NCBI RefSeq assembly: GCF_019059575.1
Contig: NW_024883013.1
Span: 1-64,000, forward strand
Direction of reading: 5' to 3'
Length of the DNA: 64,000 bases
From: Amphibalanus amphitrite
Lineage: Eukaryota > Arthropoda > Thecostraca > Balanomorpha > Balanidae
The notes under the pieces are model-generated. The model saw only the letters and a list, made by a program, of their open reading frames with translations. It did not search any database and was not told where the DNA came from. The translations under genes were made by a program, and so were the position numbers. Of the stretch, positions 1 through 10,790 are shown in pieces; position 1 is the stretch's first letter, and the number at the start of each line of letters is the position of its first letter.

Positions 1-474
1 GCCCTCCACCTTCAAAAAGTTTATGAATGGCATGAAACTGATGTCGCTCGGTTCAGAAAGAGCGAAAACGAATACTACCAAATTTCACCGAAAAATATTC
101 ACCGGTTTTCAAGATATTAGACTTTTACTTTTGTTTATTTTTGGGATCTCCGCTGTCTCTAGCGACTTTATTTTAGAAGCGCGGCGTTTGCGGCAGATGT
201 TGCGCGCAAATAGCATATACCACCGCGTGCTACAAAAGTTTTAGTCAAACATTTAAAAAATCGTTATTCGTTAGATATCTGCGCTGACGTCACACATTCA
301 GAGGGGTATTCCTTAGCATTAGCCCTCTGAATCAAAATGCTGCAATTTTGAAATTCAATATTTCCGATTTAAGGCATTTCTCGATGTTGTGAGTGCCGAA
401 ACCGGTAATTGTGAGCCAGGGACCCCATTTTGGCTATCTCAACTCAAATCTAATGTTAAGGTGGGAGGGTCCCT
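1..474. mobile_element. TTAA-flanked MITE, short type, left end cut by window
   Basis: The block ends in AAGGTGGGAGGGTCCCT followed by TTAA at 475-478, and starts inside the inverted counterpart (CCCTCCACCTTC). A full copy with the same interior (shared phrase ATGTCGCTCGGTTCAGAAAG) lies at 43089-43555 with TTAA on both sides, which fixes the boundaries. The 73-residue reading frame inside it is present only as part of the repeat and has no recognisable protein character. This is a non-autonomous element; the superfamily (piggyBac- or Kolobok-like, from the TTAA target) is inferred. Confidence 0.75.
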
Positions 475-1028
475 TTAAGTATTCCATTAAGAGCAAACTA
501 AAATGTTTTGAACTATAAAATGCGGCTTAAATGTGACATCTTCTGCCACATCACCATCAGGGCCAGTATACCTCCTAAATCATTAAATGGCGTCGTGAAT
601 GGTGTTTCTTGTCACCGCCATTAACATACCTAACGATCCTGTTTGAATTATTTTGGCCGGTCTGAAAGTTATCACACGCTATTTTTTTTATTCCAAAATT
701 TTCAAAATTTGGAGATAGCAGCATATAGTAGCCCTGGTAATTCTACACATTTTAGATATGTGTTGAACATTTATCTGTACCTAAAAGCTATAGACCTGAC
801 AGCTCTTCCCGCGAAACCTTTTTTTGGGTCGACAATGGCGGAAATGGCGTCACTCCGACGTCATTAGCGGCCAAAAGCCTTTGGAAAAATTTTTGGCCAC
901 AATGTATAAAAGTTATGCCCGGGAGGGTACTTAAACTTTGGTGACGATCGGCGCAGCGGTTCTGCGGAGATATATCGAGAAAAAAAAAACGAAAGAAGGG
1001 GGGCAAAAAATCCCCCCTCCGCCTGGAA
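475..1028. other. Intergenic, no gene seen
   Basis: AT-rich sequence, then a GC-run pair near 997-1016 (six Gs then six Cs) like the subterminal hairpins of the TTAA elements. It may be a decayed element end. No coding exon supported. Confidence 0.5.
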
Positions 1029-1911
1029 AGTTAATTTAGTAAATATGATTACGAGCGAGCGAGCGCAGCGAGCGAAGTGAGTCTTTTCAATATAACGGAA
1101 AAATCTCAGTATGAGCGGCCCGGCCCGGCCCGGCCTGTAACGCTTTTGAGAGGCTTATATCTCAGCAACCGCTGGACCGATTGGCCTGCGGTCTTTTTTG
1201 CTTGGTAACCCCATTCCTTCTACCCCGTAATTGACTACTTTTGATACATCTCAGTGACCGTCGTGGCACGTGCCACGTGAAAAGTCAAGGGTGTTCAAGC
1301 TGTTTTGCCAAAAGTAGTGATTTTGAGAGGCCCATATCTCAGCAGCCGCTTGGGCAATTGTCTTGCGGTAATTTTTGTAGGGTACTGCTGCATCCCTTCT
1401 ACCAAAGGTCGGATATTCTTGATCTATGTGAGGGACCCCCAGTGCACGTGCAAAATGCAAAAAGAAGAGGTGCCAAATTTGTTCCCATTTCAATAACTCG
1501 GTAATTACTGGGGCGATTTCGCTGAAACTTGGCATACAGGTAGGCACCCACCAGGCAATGCATTCCCATGTGTCGCGGTTAGGGTGCTACTGCACGTGCG
1601 CACGTGCAGGGGGCGTTTCCAGATCTCGAGAATGGCTGGGCGGATTGCGCTCAAATTTGGTACACGATTGGGGACCGGTTAGTAGGGTGCCGTGCAAAAG
1701 TCAGTTTGTTGGACCCCGTTTGCACGTGCGCACGTGCAGAATGCCGCTTCCCGATCTCAGAAACGGCTGGGCCGATTGCGTTCAAATTTGGCACACCGCT
1801 AGCGATCGATTAGAAGGGTGCTTTGCACAAGCCCGTTGGAAGTACCCTCTCGCCCTTGCGCACGTGCAGGGCTCGCTATCTCGCTCGCTCGTTCTTCGCC
1901 CAAAAGGCGTT
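1029..1911 (+). repeat. Dispersed repeat with tandem E-box palindromes
   Basis: The block opens with GAGCGAGCGAGCG-type sequence near 1051 and closes with its inverted form near 1876-1896. Inside are about three diverged units of roughly 130 bp, each with a phrase like CTCAAATTTGG and the 18-bp palindrome TGCACGTGCGCACGTGCA (exact at 1591-1608 and 1721-1738), which contains two CACGTG-like cores. A second copy lies in the opposite orientation at about 50045-50715. The reading frames here (69-122 aa) follow the repeat and are not credible genes. Confidence 0.65.
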
Positions 1912-2035
1912 TTACTGGTATTTTAATGTATTCATCTATCTATAAAACAGATTTATATTAGCTAGTTTCTTTAAGTTTCATACACAAAGAACCACTAAAA
2001 ATGGTTCGGTTATCGACCCATCATCAGAATTTCCG

Positions 2036-2126
2036 AGATCTTAGGGGGGGGGGGGCGAAACGCCCCCCCCCCCCGCCCCCCTCCCTACGGGTGGTAGGGT
2101 CCGCCGATAGCCCTACGGGGCGCGGG
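2036..2126. mobile_element. Orphan end of a TTAA element
   Basis: A long G run and C run (2043-2082) is followed by GGGGCGCGGG and TTAA at 2127-2130. This matches the terminal layout of the TTAA elements at 8992-10180 and 41426-42569. I could not find the matching left end, so this is either a fragment or an end of a diverged copy. Confidence 0.45.
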
Positions 2127-2130
2127 TTAA

Positions 2131-4300
2131 AGACGGTGTTAAGCTAACATCGTAACATGTTGAAAGAAAGATAGTATGTCATATAAAATACACAGACAAC
2201 TCAGAAGAACACTCGAAAAAAGGTTTTTGGTGCTCAGCCAGCACAGCCCAACCGACGGCCACAAAAGGGATGGTGAGGCTTCCCATCGTTGCAGGACACA
2301 TACCTATGAATCAAAAGGTAAAGGCAAAAATCGTGCAAGGATGCTGTCCATTTTTAGATATTGGCGTGCCCCTATTCTCCTGCGTCTCAATTCTCCCGTC
2401 TCTCCCCTATATGTGCTTACATATGTGCCTAGCTTTCTATACCTACTTTTCATTGGTTTAAAAACAATATAATTTATAAGAAAATCATGCAAAGGTTTGC
2501 ATTCCATTGTGTTACTGGTGAAGGTCTGGGCCGATACATTTTAAATCAATATCAAAAGTGATAATATTTTGACATACCCACCTAACAAGTAGCATAGGAA
2601 TTCTTAAAATGAGGGAAGTTCAGGACGATATCATGAATAGGTAATCTATTTACTTACTACCTACATCCAAATCAATCATTCAAATGTCGCGCGCACTTAT
2701 AGAAGTCTGTCTGACTGGGCAGACGAGTCTGTCGGCTCCACTGTAACCGGAAATGACTCAGCCCGTACCAGGCAGGGGTCTCTGGGAGCGTCCATCTGTT
2801 TCTGTTTCTATTGCAGCTATAACGCGGTCTATGGTTTCGTGCCTGCCGCGCGCCCCAAACGAGGCTCCAGAAAGGTCTTGTCAATGTCATTTAGCGCGGT
2901 GCACCGTCGGCGTACCCTTTGCGTGTCGCCATGACGCAGGCGACAATGAATATCTCAGAATTTAGTGTGGGCTGTTACATAATGGTTCCAATGGCATTGT
3001 AAAGTAAGCAGTTATGCCAGCATCTATTCCTTGACCGTGCTGAAAACCTAGCCAGTTTTTGGAGACTTGAATAACATTTAGGTAGGTACCAATAAACGAT
3101 GGTTGAGGATGGCTTTTGACCGAAAGAGATGCAAATTCATTTCGTCATCTCTTTGCCATTTTATTAACTTGTATCTAATAGTGGTCGCGAAATTGGCCTT
3201 ACCTTACCTTAAAACTATCAAAAATTCAAGCTATTCGTTTGGTAAACTATTTTTACCCTTGGCCTTATCGACTCAAGACTGTTTCCAAACAATCAGTAGG
3301 TATCGCGGAAGGTAAGCAAGGGTGTTGCTAGGGTAAACAATTATTTACCTAATGTTGATAGGATAAGCCACTTGATGTGACCCAAAGACCTGATGACTCG
3401 GAGACACGCCGCTGTTTTACAAGCGAATGAAAAGAAAACATGGATGTACGGTGTCAAGTCAAACTATCTTAACCCGGCAGGCGGTGGGCCTCCCGGCCAT
3501 GCCTTCTGCGCGGTGGGGAACCACTCTTTTGCCCCCTTTAAGTTTTTCCAAATATCTATAAAATGCCTAGGTGTATCGAAACAAAATTTAACACCAGTAG
3601 CGGCGGAACACCTTCAATTAAAGGGGGACAGCCGACTTTTGGTTCCATTCTTTCCATGCAACGCCCAATGCCCATAGGGCTAATGTTAAAATGCCAGAAT
3701 CAAGGGGGGGCATGGTGCCCCGGTGCCCTCCCCGTTCCGCCGCCTATGTTTAACACACATCAAGATGAATACCTAGGGCATGATCGGATTTGCCGAATCA
3801 GTGTAATGGGTTGCCAGAAATCGTTTAGATGTACCTACTTTGGCATAATAATGCAGACAGTAGCTATTTTATGAATTAGTTATGCTAAATTGATTTGTTT
3901 ATCTATCATTGATATATCCGCCATCCACTATCCAGTATTCAAAGTTTGACCGATACATGGAATAGATGAATGTTCTCTGTGTCAGATATTTGCAATTTTC
4001 AAACATCTTCCTCTGCAGTCGAGATTTCCCTTCACTCGACGAAAAAAAACAGATGCATTCGCAAGTGGCATGGCAACAGACACCTGTAGCAAGTTATTAC
4101 CCCAATAATTATAGGTATCGAAAGGAATCGGGCGAGGTCATGCTTCCCGCCCAACTCCCACCAATATTCAGGCCTCAATGCCCCATTCCGCTAAGGTCAG
4201 GTACCGAGAATTCCCTGTTCTGGACTCCCCCTCCCCCCCCCCCCCATCAGATGGGCGGGAGGCGGCACGTGCAGAGAAGGGCTCGGAAATCCCCGCCGGT
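2131..4300. other. Intergenic, no gene seen
   Basis: Mixed-composition sequence with short open frames only. At 3468-3735 there is a GC-rich patch with G-run/C-run character that may be a decayed transposon, but no clean ends were found. No splice-linked coding exons were recognised. Confidence 0.5.
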
Positions 4301-4301
4301 T

Positions 4302-4354
4302 CTCGGACTCGGCTGACACCTGTGCGCAGCGCCGCTGTGTCAGCCGAGTCCGAG
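4302..4354. promoter_or_regulatory. Perfect 18-bp inverted repeat upstream of TATA box
   Basis: CTCGGACTCGGCTGACAC at 4302-4319 is the exact reverse complement of 4337-4354, with a 17-base spacer. It sits 30 bp upstream of the TATA box of the YVPP gene, so it may be a binding site for a dimeric factor or a cruciform-forming element. That role is inferred. Confidence 0.7.
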
Positions 4355-4383
4355 ACGCAGCGCGGAGACTCCCAGAGGACGGC

Positions 4384-4390
4384 TATAAGA
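4384..4390 (+). promoter_or_regulatory. TATA box of YVPP-repeat gene
   Basis: CTATAAGAG is placed about 100 bp upstream of the ATG at 4484 in a GC-rich context. The same CTATAAGAG appears upstream of the mucin-like gene on the other strand (14765-14770), which supports it as a true core promoter. Confidence 0.65.
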
Positions 4391-4483
4391 GCGGCGGCGG
4401 GCGGCGGGCGACCAGAGGCCACCCGACCGAGGGCGGACGGTCACACGTGGGAAGGACAGGAAACCGCGGATCAGGAGGTAAAC

Positions 4484-5401
4484 ATGAAGGTAAGCACGCC
4501 AACCTTGTTTGCATTGTCTATTCAGCTGGCACGACACCAAAGTCTGAGAAAGAGCACGCGACGTGAAAGAGTTTACAAATCGTAGTGTTCCTCTGACTCA
4601 TTATGATCGTACAGTCCAGTGGGGGAAAATAAGATGTACTTATTTTTCTTAATGAACTGTGCAAGCTCAAAGACATTTCGGACGTACCTCGAAAACTTGA
4701 ACTGTTTCACAAAGTATCGCAGAAGGCAGACCGGGCTTGTATGCTAATCAAAATATAAATTGAATGTTTTTATCTGTAAGCTTCGAAAGCTTTTTTGGTT
4801 TATTAATGCCACCCGTTAACCAGGAACCGATAATTTTCAGGCGATATTTGGAGTGTTGTGTGTGGCGACGACAGGACTGGCCGCCACACTTCCCAGCTCC
4901 TACGCTCCGCCTGCGACTCAGCCTGTGGCCAGCGCGCCCGTCAGGGCACAGGAGAGCTACGTGCCGCCTGCAACTCAGTCTCAGCCTGCGACGGTGCAGG
5001 AGAGCTACGTCCCGCCTGCAACTGAGCCTGCAGCTCAGTCCGTAGCTCAGCCTGCAGCTAACACTCCTGTCAGGGTACAGGAGAGCTACGTGCCGCCTGC
5101 GACCCAGGTCGTGTCTCAGCCTGCGGCTAACGCTCCTGTGAGGGCACAGGAGAGCTACGTGCCGCCGCAGCCGGCGTCTCCTGAGGTGGTGTTCCCTCCG
5201 GACGGCGAGAGGGCGCCGTGGCACCCCGACCCGCGCCAGAAGCCCTCTCAGCCGCTGGTGGTGAGCGGTAGCGCCCCTCAGCCCGGCGCCGGGTACGTGC
5301 CTCCGGCCCCTGCGGCTCCCTCAGCCCCCCTGGAGACCTATGTGCCCCCGACGGTGCCCACACAGCCGCCCCAGCAGTCCTACGTGCCGCCCGCCTACTA
5401 A
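4484..5401 (+). CDS. Secreted proline-rich YVPP-repeat protein (two exons)
   Basis: Exon 1 codes only Met-Lys (4484-4489, donor GTAAGC at 4490). Exon 2 starts at 4841 after TTTTCAG and runs to TAA at 5399-5401, giving about 188 residues. The first 17 residues (MKAIFGVLCVATTGLAA) are a clear signal peptide; without exon 1 the frame lacks an ATG, which decides the start. The mature chain is rich in Pro, Ala, Gln and Val, has no Cys, and carries YVPP seven times (mostly as ESYVPPAT), plus one SYAPP near the N-terminus, and ends in YVPPAY. Regularly spaced Tyr in a Pro-rich chain is typical of arthropod cuticle, egg-shell or adhesive structural proteins, where Tyr can be cross-linked; which of these it is cannot be told. 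The TATA box is at 4384 with an inverted repeat above it. No family name is recognised. Confidence 0.8.
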
Positions 5402-5463
5402 GCAGGGCCAGTTTGAGAGGAGGGAGGACGCGGAGACGATCGGTGTCTGAGGAGGTGACAGCG

Positions 5464-5488
5464 TGACGTCACACTAGTGATGACGTCA
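5464..5488. promoter_or_regulatory. Paired TGACGTCA (CRE-like) sites 3' of YVPP gene
   Basis: TGACGTCA palindromes lie at 5464-5471 and 5481-5488, 17 bp apart, just after the stop codon of the YVPP gene. The two SPH genes have the same pairs in their promoters. Here the pair is in a 3' UTR or serves an unseen downstream promoter, so the function is uncertain. Confidence 0.45.
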
Positions 5489-5667
5489 CAATGGCCGGCA
5501 GCGGGACCTCGGGAAGGGCGACGACCCTGAACTGCGCGCCCGGTCTGCTACCAACCGACCGACCGACCGAGGCGCTGCGAGCGGCCGATGTTGTGTAAGA
5601 ACGATCCCTGCGGTGCGTGAGTAATGTGAATATAGTGCAACTTGTGTCCGACAATACATAACTGTCA

Positions 5668-6255
5668 ATTAGGCCCCCGTTGCCCGCGCCACTATCACCA
5701 AGCGTTCGCCTCAGTTGGCTGTCAGCGGCCGAAACCACTCGCGTCGGCTCGTTTGTAGGGTAGGACGGCCCCTAAAAAACGCACCGACGGAGTGATAACG
5801 ACGAGGTATATGGTCGGGATTAAGGATATGCAGGTTTGACGAATCTCGAAGTCGCATCTATTAAATAGGTGAGGGTGGGTGGGAAACTTCTCGCCCACTC
5901 TCTGCTCCACTCGCCGTCCGTCGCAGTCGACGACTGCCGTTCGCGCCTCTCGGCTCTCCTGCCAGCGGCGCGCCCGTTCCTACACTCCCCTTCGCACCAC
6001 CCCTAGTCAGGGTCTGCCCCGCGTCTGTCGGCGGGGTGATTTATCTATCTCCGACCCCCGTCTCCCTTTGCTCCGGTCACGTTCAGTGGCGCCCGGGCAG
6101 GGTCCTAACCTTCCATAGCCGCGTCGCCGCTATGAGTTGATTAGGCCCCCGTTGCCCGCGCCACTATCACCAAGCGTTCGCCTCAGTTGGCTGTCAGCGG
6201 CCGAAACCACTCGCGTCGGCTCGTTTGTAGGGTAGGACGGCCCCTAAAAAAACGC
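5668..6255 (+). mobile_element. LTR-retrotransposon-like fragment with primer-binding-like site
   Basis: A block of about 110 bp beginning ATTAGGCCCCCG occurs twice (5668-5782 and 6140-6255). Between them, 5886-6142 is a 257-bp block repeated apparently unchanged at 8639-8895. That block contains TGGCGCCCGGGCAGGGTC at 6087-6104, close to lysine-tRNA primer-binding sites of retroelements, preceded by ...GTTCAG, so a CA-ended LTR boundary is plausible. ATTAAATA near 5858 could be the LTR TATA box. No gag or pol coding is present, so this is a remnant; the LTR reading is inference. Confidence 0.45.
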
Positions 6256-6439
6256 CAAATACACCCAATCAGTTGCTCGAAACAATACTATCGTGTTTTA
6301 TTCTTATCAAACTGAAATCCTTAAATTTCGTAGCTGTTACCCTGAAAAGTTGGTATGGCATTGCCATACCATCTTTTAAGTTGGTGTGGCGCGTGCCATG
6401 CCTGCCATACCATATTCTCGACCCATGCCGGTGCAGATT

Positions 6440-8200
6440 TTACGGGGTGGCTGAGGCTATACGACGGCGGGCCTGATGTGTGTGCATGAGTAGCAGAGGG
6501 GCCGAGGCGTCGGCGGCGGACCTGATGCATGTGCATGAGTTGCAGAGTAGCCGAGGCGTCGGCGGCGGACCTGATGTATGTGCGTGATTTGCGGAGTGGC
6601 CGGGGCGTTGTCGGCGAACCTGATGTGTGTGCGTGGGTTGCAGAGTAGCCGAGGCGTCGGTGGCGGACCTGTTGTATGTGCAGTGCAGTGTATTGATGTC
6701 AACTACGGAAAAACGGAATACCGATACCAAACCAAGTACCAGCCTATGGTTCATTATACCATCAAAATACCGAACACATTAGGAATCAAATACCAAGTAC
6801 CGAGTTGGTATCAGTATGGTATCGGTATACCGAAAAGTTGTATCCGAGGACATCTCTACTGCAGAGTAGCCGAGGCGTCGGCGGCGGACCTGATGCGTGT
6901 GCGTGCCGAGGCGTCGGCGGCGGACCTGATGTATGTGCGGTGCAGAGTAGGACGTCGACTACGGAAAATCGGAATACCGATACCAAACCAAGTACCAACC
7001 TAGGGTGCATTATACCAACAAAATACCGAACACATTAGGAATCAAATACCAAGTACCGAGTTGGTATCAGTATGGTATCGGTATACCGAAAGTTGTATCC
7101 GAGGACATCTCTACAGCAGAGTAGCCGAGGCGTCGGCGGCGGACCTGATGCGTGTGGGTGCCGAGGCGTCGGCGGCGGACCTGATGCATGTGCGGTGCAG
7201 AGTAGGACGTCGACTACGGAAAATCGGAATACCGATACCAAACCAAGTACCAACCTAGGGTGCATTATACCAACAAAATACCGAACACATTAGGAATCAA
7301 TTAGCAAGTACCGAGTTGGTATCAGTATGGTATCGGTATACCGAAAAGTTATATCCGAGGACATCTCTACTGCAGAGTAGCCGAGGCGTCGGCGGCGGAC
7401 CTGATGCCTGTGCGTGCCGAGGCGTCGGCGGCGGACCTGATGTATGTGCAGTGCCGAGTAGGACGTCGACTACGGAAAATCGGAATACCGATACCAAACC
7501 AAGTACCAACCTAGGGTGCATTATACCAACAAAATACCGAACACATTAGGAATCAAATACCAAGTACCGAGTTGGTATCAGTATGGTATCGGTATACCGA
7601 AAGTTGTATCCGAGGACATCTCTACAGCAGCGTAGCCGAGGCGTCGGCGGCGGACCTGATGCGTGTGGGTGCCGAGGCGTCGGCGGCGGACCTGATGCGT
7701 GTGGGTGCCGAGGCGTCGGCGGCGGACCTGATGTATGTGCGGCGCAGAGTAGGACGTCGACTACGGAAAGTCGGAATACCGATACCAAACCAAGTACCAA
7801 CCTAGGGTGCATTATACCAACAAAATACCGAACACATTAGGAATCAATTAGCAAGTACCGAGTTGGTATCAGTATGGTATCGGTATACCGAAAAGTTATA
7901 TCCGAGGACATCTCTACTGCAGAGTAGCCGAGGCGTCGGCGGCGGACCTGATGCATGTGCGTGCCGAGGCGTCGGCGGCGGACCTGATGTATGTGCGTGC
8001 CGAGGCGTCGGCGGCGGACCTGATGCATGTGCATGAGTATGTATGTGCGTGAGTTGCAGAGTAGCCGAGGCGTCGGCAGCGGGCCTGATGTATTTGCAGT
8101 GCGGAGTTGCCGGGGCGTCGGACGCATTGCAGTTGCAGAGTAGCCGAGGGGTCGGCGGCGGACCTGAAGTGTGTGCATGAGTTGTAGGGTGGCCGGAACC
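6440..8200 (+). repeat. Dimeric higher-order tandem repeat (~255-bp unit, 36-bp subrepeat)
   Basis: The phrase GAGGACATCTCTAC recurs at 6846, 7101, 7357, 7612 and 7904, giving periods of 255, 256, 255 and 292 bp. Each unit contains a 36-bp subrepeat (GCCGAGGCGTCGGCGGCGGA core), two copies normally and three in the 292-bp unit. Units alternate between two sequence types (AAATACCAAG/CTACAGCAG-type and AATTAGCAAG/CTACTGCAG-type), so the true period is a dimer of about 511-547 bp. The first part (6460-6690) is a diverged array of a ~60-bp version. Many open frames here (up to 170 aa) are artefacts of the GC-rich repeat. Confidence 0.85.
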
Positions 8201-8638
8201 AGGTGTTTTGTGTGTATCGCGTCGCAGGTTGGGGTGCCGCGTTGCACGACCCTTCAAAGCGTGCCTACCAGGCTCCCCGGTTTCCTTTACGATTGCGTGT
8301 GCGCTTAATATGCCTCTGAATAGATGCGCGTCAGTCGCCGGGGAAACCATCCTCATGGTGGCGCCGCGTCAGTCGCCGGGCGACCATCCTCGTGGTGTCG
8401 CCGCCAAGGAACCGCACTCCGCTGTACGTACCCCCGAGCCGTGCTCGATACGCCTCACCTGCCGTGCCGGCGTTAGTATGCCTGACCATAGAATCCTTGT
8501 AGCCGTTGGTACTCCCCACAGCTTCCCTGCCTTCTCGCTCGCTCTCCGCTCCACTCGCCGGCGGCCATGTCGGCGTTAAGGAGTGCGTGATCGGATAATC
8601 CTCGTAGCCGTTGGCACTCCGCACGGATTCCTTAGCTC
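8200..8638. repeat. Short diverged tandem duplications
   Basis: The phrase GCGTCAGTCGCCGGG occurs at about 8327 and 8369, and GTAGCCGTTGG at about 8500 and 8605, each with its flanks repeated. This is GC-rich repeat sequence between the higher-order array and the second LTR-like block, with no credible gene. Confidence 0.45.
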
Positions 8639-8895
8639 ACTTCTCGCCCACTCTCTGCTCCACTCGCCGTCCGTCGCAGTCGACGACTGCCGTTCGCGCC
8701 TCTCGGCTCTCCTGCCAGCGGCGCGCCCGTTCCTACACTCCCCTTCGCACCACCCCTAGTCAGGGTCTGCCCCGCGTCTGTCGGCGGGGTGATTTATCTA
8801 TCTCCGACCCCCGTCTCCCTTTGCTCCGGTCACGTTCAGTGGCGCCCGGGCAGGGTCCTAACCTTCCATAGCCGCGTCGCCGCTATGAGTTGATT
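8639..8895 (+). mobile_element. Second copy of the 257-bp LTR-like block
   Basis: It appears identical by eye to 5886-6142, including the primer-binding-like TGGCGCCCGGGCAGGGTC (8840-8857), but is not followed by the ATTAGGCCCCCG block. The two copies bracket the tandem array as direct repeats. Confidence 0.6.
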
Positions 8896-8991
8896 GTCAT
8901 CCAACATGTGAATCCAGACACGTTTGGATACGGAGAACCAGAGCAGTGCACGAAACTTTTTTTTGTCGTGAAAACCGAGTTCAGTAGTTAA

Positions 8992-10180
8992 CCCGCGCCG
9001 GCCGGTGGGGGGTGTTTGACCCCCCCCCCCTGCGGTTTTTCGCAGATATCTCAAAAACGGCGGCGCGGAGTGCCGCCGTTTTTGGCACCCCTGTTCATGC
9101 ATCTTTTCCGCACATGTTTTGAAAATGTCAGACCCAGGGCTCTCAAGGTCAGGTCAACAGGTCAGGTCAAGTGACCTCACCTCAGAAAAAGTTTCAATCC
9201 TCGTCATAGCTACACCGACTGAACGATCACCTTGAAGCTTTTAGCGATTGATAAGAGTAACAATATGTACAAAATGTATATCTTGAAATTTGGATATCGG
9301 TGACCTAAAGTCAGGTCAATTTTACGACCTCTCCATTACGACCTCCATTTACGACCTCGAACCTCTCCATAAGTCAATGGGAGAAAATTAAAATGCGCCT
9401 CTTTTGGACGGATGATGTTCAAAACCCTCTCAAACATCGGATCCTAAGTAAACATGACACAATGAATCGGAAAAATGCACCTGTGACCCCTCTGTGTGCC
9501 CCTGAGGTCATCTTAGGTCATGAACGGTCACCAGCAGTTTTTTGGCTATAACCTTTGATAAAGACGTGCTAGAGCGATGAAAATACGTCAGATGTATTCA
9601 GCTCGACGATACGGATCGACTGATATGCAACATGACCCTTTCCCGTCAGGTCATGACCTGGACCTGAGGTCAAATTTTCAAAATGACCTTTCAAGGTCAA
9701 CAAATAGTTCATTCGACGCGTCTCGACGAGAGGAACACGATGCTGCTAAAAGTAATGTCGTGGCTCTCTTGAGTCAAAAGTTATTGACGTAAAAACCATT
9801 TTCGGGAAAACTGCTATTTTTACAGTTTTTGCCTTCTGGAGGCTAAACCGTTGATCTGAGGTCAAATCTGAGAACGATGCTCAGAAAGGCTTGTAAAAGG
9901 GCTATCGAATGCGCTTTTCCGCGGCGCTGTAGCTCTATTGGTTCCCGAGTTAGCCGTTGGCAGTTTCCAAAATTGTTGAAATGGGCTACATTTGACCTGT
10001 GATGACCTCTGGCTACCTGACCTTTGACCTGACCCAAAAAATGACTGAAGTGTTTCCACTTTCCGTCATTATTTTTGACGCTCCTTCGAATGCCGCTTAC
10101 CGCGTGTCGTTACGTGGCCCAGGAGCCGAGTTACACGGGGGGTGTTCAGACCCGTCCCCCCTCCCCCGGCCCGGCGCGGG
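8992..10180. mobile_element. TTAA-type DNA element with GGTCA arrays
   Basis: Left end: TTAA (8988-8991) then CCCGCGCCGGCC and a G-run/C-run hairpin. Right end: a C-rich run, GGCCCGGCGCGGG, then TTAT at 10181-10184 (TTAA with one change). The interior has many GGTCA/TGACC words, for example AAGGTCAGGTCAACAGGTCA near 9144. No transposase frame is present, so it is non-autonomous. Confidence 0.7.
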
Positions 10181-10289
10181 TTATACGACAAAGGGTTATG
10201 GATATACGTGTAACCGTACCTATAAATCAAAATATAAGCTCTAACCGGACTCACATCCATCAACATAAGAGGGACTAGACTAGAGGCTA

Positions 10290-10790
10290 GAGCACACCCA
10301 TGCCCCTAAGAGCATCCTTGGTTTCCGTCTTCAGGGTGAATCCATCCACATCTCCCTCACCTTCCCTCTCCGGGTGCAGGCGATCACCCCACCCCTACCA
10401 GACAGCCGGGGGATGAGGGCAAAGACTACACCATCTCCGGGGATAACGGGATCTGGCGTTTGAGCACAGCGACTGTCCTATCGGGACATTAACATTCCCG
10501 TCCCCCGGAACGGTATCTACTGTCTGCCGCTGCGGCGCTCCGTCAGTGCAGTGGTCCACACAGCCCAAAGTCTATAGGCCTTCTACAATCTACAATCTAC
10601 ATCCCATCTGCAATCTACATCCTACAATCTACAATGTACTCTACAAATCAAATATTCTACAAATCTAGCCAACAATCTACAATCTTCAATCTATGTACAA
10701 TATACAATCTACATCCCAACCTATCATCGCATAGCTTCACAATGACCTTTTCAGGCCGAAAGACTATAAAAAGCTTCCTCACAACAAAAA
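10290..10790. repeat. Dispersed repeat, copy 1, with CTACAATCTACA microsatellite
   Basis: The 10370-10775 region shares ordered phrases (CAGCCGG, TATCGGGACATT, GCCGCTGCGG, CATAGCT, AGGCCGAAAG) with 49570-49806, so the two are diverged copies of one element. A CTACAATCTACAT simple repeat lies inside at about 10580-10720. No gene is seen. Confidence 0.5.

Noticed and set aside
3468..3735. GC-rich patch resembling a TTAA element
   Set aside because: A TTAA start is visible, but no matching inverted right end could be found, so no element is called.
6457..8356. Many open frames of 65-170 codons in the tandem array, and a CRISPR-like look
   Set aside because: They repeat with the 255-bp unit and are present on both strands. 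Spacing and unit size do not fit CRISPR repeats and spacers.
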